From NCBI GenBank assembly GCA_017506865.1, contig JAFCMP010000514.1:1488001-1552000 (forward strand): DNA of 64,000 bases. Reading direction: 5' to 3'. Shown piece after piece: positions 61,752 through 64,000 of this stretch (position 1 is its first letter; each line of letters opens with the position of its first letter). Both the position numbers and the translations under genes were made by a program. The notes beneath the pieces were generated by a model. That model saw nothing but the letters and a program-made list of their open reading frames with translations, searched no databases and was not told the origin of the DNA. The stretch comes from Tribonema minus (taxonomy: Eukaryota > Sar > Xanthophyceae > Tribonematales > Tribonemataceae).

Positions 61752-64000
61752 TCAGTCGTCGGAGGAGCTGCCGCTGTCCGCCTTGGCCGCGCCCTTGGAG
61801 CTACCGCTCTTCTTTTTCTTCTGCCTCTTCTTGTCAGACGCCGATGGCGCAGCGGCATCGTCGTCACGGTGGTGGCGCTTGTGCTTCTTGGAGTCCTTGC
61901 GCGCGCGCTTCTCCCTGCGCGCCTTCTTGGCGCGCCGCTCCTCCCTGCGGCGCTTCTTGTCGGAGCGCTGCTGCGCTGCTGCTGCTGCTGCTGCCGGCGC
62001 CGGCGCGGAGTTGCCGTCCGTCTGCGGGCAGCCACCGCGCGAGGACAGGTTGGTATGTTGGTGACAGATGGCCAGCTCCTGACACAAACGAGTGACCTGC
62101 AAATGACGGCTTGTGCGAGCTGCTGGCTGACAGGCTTGCACCGTGCGTTTCCCGTCAGAAGTAGAAGCACTTCAAAGTTGAAGTATAACAGTCCGGACAG
62201 TATGGCATGTGCGCGATGGAACAGTTGACAGCGGCTCGAATGCCACGGGAACCAGAAACAGTGCGCGTCCGGTGGCTAGTGTGCTGAGATGAAGGAAAAT
62301 GGAAGATTGCCCTCACGCGTGTGGCACAAGGCACAGTGTGACTGTGGAGGCAATTGCAACTGTGAAACTGTCTGCAGATGCCACACAGTTCTTCATCAGT
62401 TTTCATGGCTAGCTGGGCCCTGCCCAGCATGAAGAAGACAGCATCGCATTGTGGCTTGACGCATGTCGTGCATCTGCATCAGGCGTGTCAGCGCCACAGA
62501 GCATGCATGCTTCATTGTGGCTGTTGGCGTCATGATGATGCCAATGTGCACATCGAGAATTGTCTGTTTGTGTTGCCCGGCCGTATATGGCGCCCGCAGC
62601 TGCTGGCTTCACTGCCATCGCTGGCTGCAGCACTGTAACTCTAACCCTAAGTGCGTTGTCTTCTCACCAAAGTGGGGTCCCCACGGAACTTGGAAAAACC
62701 CTTCACTGGTTTATTTTCGTCTTTTACAACGATCCATCAGCCTTGAACTTACGTGAAAACGTCAAAACCTTACTTTTCTGCAGGTCTCCAAAAAAAGGGT
62801 CTTGGTTACTGTCAACATCAATGAGACTGCTTGAAAGAGAGATCAGGTGCACCTGCTGGCACCAGTATATGTGCAGCACGGCGTTCCGCATGCGGTCACT
62901 GCGCGATATACCTGCATACCTTCCACACGCTGTTACTTGGCCGCTGATGTACGACGAGGGGGACATGAGCACGGCGCACCACCACCCCCTCAATCACCTC
63001 GAAGATCACGGCATCATGATGGGCACAGTTCCGCTGTTGAGGTCAACTGCCGAGCCAGATGCGTCAGCGACAGTTACTTCCAGCCTACATCAGCAGTATT
63101 ATCAGTTACATGCGCACTGCATCTCACCTCTGTGCTGCTGCCGTCTGCGGCCTCCGCCGCGCCCTCCCGCGCCGCAGCAGCGCTCGCCCCACCGCCACCG
63201 CCCTCCTCCTCAGTGCTGTCGCCATCGCTCTCCCGCCCCTGCTGGCCCCCATTCATCATTTGCTCAGCTCCGGCCTTTGGAACAGCAGCGGTGGCGGCGG
63301 TTTCTTCATTGGGCGGAGCTGCTGCTGCCTCAGCCTTCTGCTGTGCGCCGCTGCCGCTGCTGCTGCTGGATCCGCGCTTGGCGTGCCCGTTGGCGGCGCT
63401 GCGCGCCTTGGCGGCCGCGGCTGGCGAGTCTGACTCAGACTGCGACCCATCGCCGCCACCAGCAGCGCCAGCTGCAGCTTTCGACGCTTCCTGCGCCGGC
63501 GGGGACGCGCTACCGCTTAACTTGGTCTCCGCTGCAGCGGTCGGCGGTTTGGCGGCAGCAGCCTTGCCCTTTGCGTGCTTGGCCTTGAGAGCTGGCAACG
63601 GCAGATCGGAATCCGACCCCGCGGCCTCAGCAGCAGCGGCAGCAGGCGGCGGCGGCGCCTGCTCCTTCTGCTTCGCTGCTGCCGCCGCCGCTGCAGCCCT
63701 CTTGGCGGCGGCGACGCCTGCCGGCCGGTCCGCCTTTGCGGCGCCCTTTGCGACAGCTGCGTCGGCTGTCCCTGGTGCCGGCGCATCCGGCGCCACCGCA
63801 TGCTGCGCCCCGACAACCGTGGAGGCAGCCGCCGCCGCCGCCGCAGCCTTCTGCGGCAGGCCCGCCTCCCGCGCAGCTTTCGCGGCCACTTCCGCGTCGC
63901 CGTCTGCGGCAGCAGCAGCGGCGGCAGTCGGCGCCGCTGCTCCGCTGCCGCCGCCGCTGCCATCGCCGCCGGCGGTGCCGGCCGGCGACGGCAGCGCCGC
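61752..64000 (-). CDS. Ala/Lys/Ser-rich, probably nuclear protein (5' end beyond the window)
   Basis: Exons seen: 64000-63128, open across the window edge, ending AGCACAGAG|GTGAGA; and 62096-61752, starting after TTTGCAG and ending TGA at 61754-61752. Both junctions are phase 0; a further exon in the 1 kb intron is possible. The first part is low complexity: Ala runs, KAKHAKGKAAAAK, SDSD and SESDS acidic-serine clusters, QQ and GGGG. The second starts with an ordered stretch (VTRLCQELAICHQHTNLSS) and ends with a strongly basic segment (DKKRRREERRAKKARREKRA) and KKRQKKKKSG, typical of nuclear localisation or RNA-binding tails, then SGSSSDD. The acidic-serine clusters look like CK2 sites. Specific function unknown. 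Confidence 0.6.

Overview
The window is nuclear DNA from a GC-rich, intron-dense eukaryote, most likely a microalga. Introns follow GT-AG rules, coding exons are rich in Ala, Gly and Arg codons with poly-Ala and poly-Gly runs, and interstitial repeats are of the TTAGGG type. One gene carries short ankyrin-like repeats of the 'GHLDVL-WAR-HGCPW' kind that are abundant in stramenopile and haptophyte algae. I lean towards a stramenopile (brown or yellow-green alga), but nothing here names the species.

Layout. (1) 86-1715, minus strand: a three-exon F-box/ankyrin protein with one apparent frameshift. (2) 2868-11867, plus strand, divergent from gene 1: a nine-exon type II membrane protein with two consecutive GT2-like glycosyltransferase domains. 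(3) 15483-17935, minus strand, convergent with gene 2: a three-exon, N-terminally anchored coiled-coil protein with long alanine runs. (4) 21575-60728, minus strand: at least 31 exons whose splice phases all fit together. They encode about 2,126 residues: an acidic low-complexity N-terminus, a multi-pass membrane region, a helical linker and about 900 residues of ribonuclease-inhibitor-type leucine-rich repeats. Its first exon was not found. (5) 61752-64000, minus strand: the 3' part of an Ala/Lys/Ser-rich, probably nuclear protein that runs off the window. The stretches between genes contain no other gene I can support.

The outstanding observation is structural. In genes 2 and 4, exon ends have been tandemly copied into the flanking introns. 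Copies of an exon's 3' tail plus its 5' splice site lie downstream of it. Copies of the 3' splice site plus the exon's 5' head lie upstream. Arrays have 1-6 extra units with periods of about 75-190 bp, and more than 20 exons show this. Several copies differ from the true exon mainly at synonymous positions. About a third of the deduced acceptors read AG|GT, so both ends of those introns carry the same tetranucleotide, as expected for intron birth by duplication of AGGT-containing sequence. Two small dispersed repeat families, interstitial telomeric tracts (one inserted inside a dispersed repeat) and a recurrent palindromic TTCAAGTTGAA motif sit mainly in the same introns.
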